From contig NC_083880.1 in the NCBI RefSeq assembly GCF_032452875.1, positions 54,882,829 to 54,946,828 of the forward strand: DNA of 64,000 nt, given 5' to 3'. This document shows positions 61,463 through 64,000 of the stretch, one piece after another (the stretch's first letter is position 1; each line of letters starts with the position of its first letter). Below the pieces are notes generated by a model, which had not been told where the DNA came from, made no database searches, and was given only the letters and a program-made list of their open reading frames with translations. A program made the position numbers and the translations under genes. This stretch comes from Bos javanicus (Eukaryota; Chordata; Mammalia; Artiodactyla; Bovidae).

Positions 61463-64000
61463 GTATAGTCCCTGTTCTGTCTGCCGCAGCCCTACCCTGT
61501 GTCTCTGGCCAAAGGGCTCCCCTTGGGGCATGGACTGGAAGGCGGGGTCTCCACCTAGAGTGGGCTGGGAGGCCGGGCTGGACCGGGCACGGACGGACTG
61601 CTTGTGGCAAGCTCAGCACGGACACAGACGTGGCAGTGGGCACCTTCCATTGTTTTCTCAGCATCCTCATGGTTCACAGCAAGGCGGGAGGCCAGATGGG
61701 GGGCTTTCCAGAGGTCACATGGAGAATTAGGGTGAGGGGCGCAGGGGGGCTGACACGGAGGTGGGGCTGAAGGCTGTGGGCCCTGTGCCCCTGGCCAGGC
61801 GCCCTGGTGTTTACTCAGAGGAATTCCTCCGCAGGGAGCCAGGCCCGCTGGGGAGTGGGAGGGGCTGCAGGAATGCACAGGCCAGCGGAAGTGGACATTC
61901 CTAGGATACCTGTGCTGCGGGGCCACCCAAGGGTTAGGTGTGCCCCCCCAACTCCCATTCAGGCGGGCAGGAGGGTGTCAGGTATCCCCCCTTTGGTGCA
62001 TCTGGGCTGTTCAGGCTCACACTCCCACTCCCCACAAGGTGTCTGGCCTTGGAATCCTGGCCTGTGAGAGGGGCCAGCAGTCCCATCGCCTCCTTGGGTG
62101 GAGCGGGGTGGGGGTGGCAGGTCGATGAGGCCGAGCCCAGAAGCAGCCAGCTCTGGGCTTGCCTGGGCATCGGGCTCAGGGTTGATCCTGCTCGACCCCA
62201 CGCTCACCCCTTCCCTGGTCACATGAGCCCAGGGGCCTGAGTCCAGGCCGGCTTAGCCACATCCTGGTGTGTGACCTGGTGGGTCTCTGCTCCTCCACTG
62301 GGCCTCCATCCTGCTCTCACCTTGAGGGCATCCCAGGAGAGGTGGGGACACATCTCCTGGAAGCCTGGCTGGGTGGGAGGCGGGCCCTGCAGGCGGGTTT
62401 AGTGGGCAGTGTTGGTTGCCTCCTGCCCCCACCTGGAGGCCTGGTGGGCAGGGGTTGGTGAGGGGAATGGGTTTGAGTCCCAGTAAGTGGCCTGGGAGTT
62501 CCAGGAGAATGGAGGGGTGGGGTTAGCTCTTAGGCCCTGGGAGGGGCTCCCTTCCTAGGCCCTGGAGGAGGCCCCTGGGCTGCCAGGTCTGGGGAGCGCC
62601 AGGCCCACTGCCCTTCAGCTCACTGGGCCTTCACCACACCTGTGCTCTCTTCCCTTCCGCTGGGAGCATGAGAGGGACCTCAGCAACCCTGTGTGCCCCA
62701 GGGTGCCCCTGTCTCTGGCACTGCCCTAGAGGGGTTGCCAGGGAGGGAGAGGGGGACATGGACTCTGCCACTGCCCTGGGGTCAGCAGGGGAGCTTGTGC
62801 TGAGCCGCTGGGTCCTTCTCGCCCCTTCTCCTCTGTGGACAAGCCTGGCCAGACTGGGGCAGGGCAGGGGTGCTCTCTGGGCACGCAGTGGTCTGGCCTC
62901 CCGAAGCAGGTGGGCACAGTGCCCTCCCGAGGTGCAGTGGGTGGGGCCAAGGGGGAGCTCGGACAGTGCTAACACCACCCCACCCGCGCCCCGTCTTTGT
63001 GGCCCCCTGCGCCTCGGTGTCTATCTGTGTAAGAGATGCGGAGGCAGGCGGGACATTTGCCCTGCAGACTGGACCTGCGCTGGGGCCACGGTTTCATTCT
63101 GTGTGCGTCTTGCCCACCAAGACTCGGTTTCCCCAAATGTAAAATGACACAAATGGGAAAGCGACTGTTTCCAGCCCTGCTTGTGGGAGATCGACTCTCC
63201 CACCCGCCCACTGCTCTTCCTCTCTCTCTCCCCGTCCTCTCTTTTTGTCACCCTCCCACCCATCCATCTACCCACCCACCGTCCCACTCATCCATCTACC
63301 CACCCACCCACCAGCCCATCTACCTAACATCTGTCTACCCGCCAACCCTTTGCTCTTCTCATGTCCCTACCCCTCCCTTCTTCCTTCTCCTCTTTATGAC
63401 TTATGGAAGCCCCCGTCTTGGTTAAGGGGATGCCAGCCTTGGTTGGGGCTGGGGCAGGGGAGCCTAGGACGTGCCCAGTTGCGTGCTTTGGAGTTGAGTG
63501 GAGTGGAAGCACCCAGTGTCCAGCTCCGTGAAGAGAGAAAACCCTTTCCTAGGCATGTTTCTGAGCCACGGTGGAATTCCAGAGATGACTCCCGCGTTCA
63601 CCACCTTCCCTTTAGGAAAAGGAGCTCATTGCCCCTTCCTCCCTGAGTCACTGCGTGACGACTGGGTCCCTTTGGCATACCCTGCTCGTGGGGGTTGGGG
63701 ACAGAGACCAGGCTCCTCGTGGGCAGAGGTGCCCATGGGGGTAGGAAATGGGAGCTCTGGAGGATGGAGGGGGCACAGGCTGGAGTGCTGGGGGAAGGCG
63801 TTTTGGAGGCGCCCTCACAGCGACCCTGGGATCTACCTCCTCAAGTGCCCCCAATCTGGTCATGGGAGCAGCTGGCCTGCAGCCAGACTGAGGGTGTCCC
63901 GGGCAGGACCCTCCAAGCACACTGGCTGTGCAGGGGAAGAGAGGCCAGTGGGAGGGGCCTGGGGGTTCCCTGGCTTGGGGGCTGGGCCTTCCTTTGGGGC
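61463..64000 (+). other. LAMA5: Start of LAMA5 intron 2, no exon seen
   Basis: From the donor at 61463 to the window edge I find no match to the next laminin segment on the + strand and no antisense gene. The stretch holds a CCAT/CCAC-rich simple repeat (63246-63330) and otherwise GC-rich, unremarkable DNA. Confidence 0.6.
63246..63330 (+). repeat. CCAT/CCAC simple repeat
   Basis: Imperfect tetranucleotide steps (CCAT, CTAC, CCAC), T- and C-rich, in LAMA5 intron 2. Likely length-polymorphic. Confidence 0.75.

Noticed and set aside
63246..63330. CRISPR-like or satellite array
   Set aside because: The repeats are imperfect tetranucleotides without spacers; an ordinary simple repeat in a mammalian intron.

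Overview
The window is nuclear DNA of a ruminant, most likely cattle or a close relative. Six BovB (RTE-type) LINE fragments, Bov-tA and Bov-A2 SINEs and cetartiodactyl CHR SINEs lie among four intron-split vertebrate genes. Exons were placed by reading splice sites and checking that phases join. Identities rest on my recollection of the human proteins; no database search was run. The gene order RBBP8NL - CABLES2 - RPS21 - LAMA5 matches human 20q13.33, read here in the opposite orientation.

Layout. 1-12.4 kb: intergenic DNA upstream of RBBP8NL, holding two BovB fragments (709-3006), L1 remnants (3528-4560), a CHR SINE (9168-9498), MIR remnants and a possible non-coding first exon near 6.3 kb. 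12.5-21.0 kb: RBBP8NL (+), 13 coding exons, 605 codons, ending at a TGA that looks premature. 22.2-35.1 kb: CABLES2 (+), CpG-island promoter, 10 coding exons, 487 codons, with an antisense BovB in intron 8. 35.17-36.44 kb: RPS21 (-), five coding exons, 83 codons, with a non-coding TOP-type first exon in its own CpG island. CABLES2 and RPS21 converge and their 3' ends lie close together. 36.5-55.8 kb: about 19 kb without a recognisable gene, holding L1, Bov-tA and L2/MIR remnants, three BovB copies (two in + orientation with partly open reverse-transcriptase frames) and some motif clusters that could be enhancers. 55.8-64 kb: LAMA5 (+), CpG-island promoter and the first two coding exons; the gene runs off the right edge.

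The four genes do not form a pathway. RBBP8NL is a CtIP-N-terminus-like protein with a CtBP-binding motif, CABLES2 a cyclin-box adaptor, RPS21 a 40S ribosomal protein and LAMA5 a basement-membrane laminin chain. I found no previously undescribed system. The best observation is the nonsense codon in the last exon of RBBP8NL, followed by in-frame sequence that still resembles the human C-terminus.
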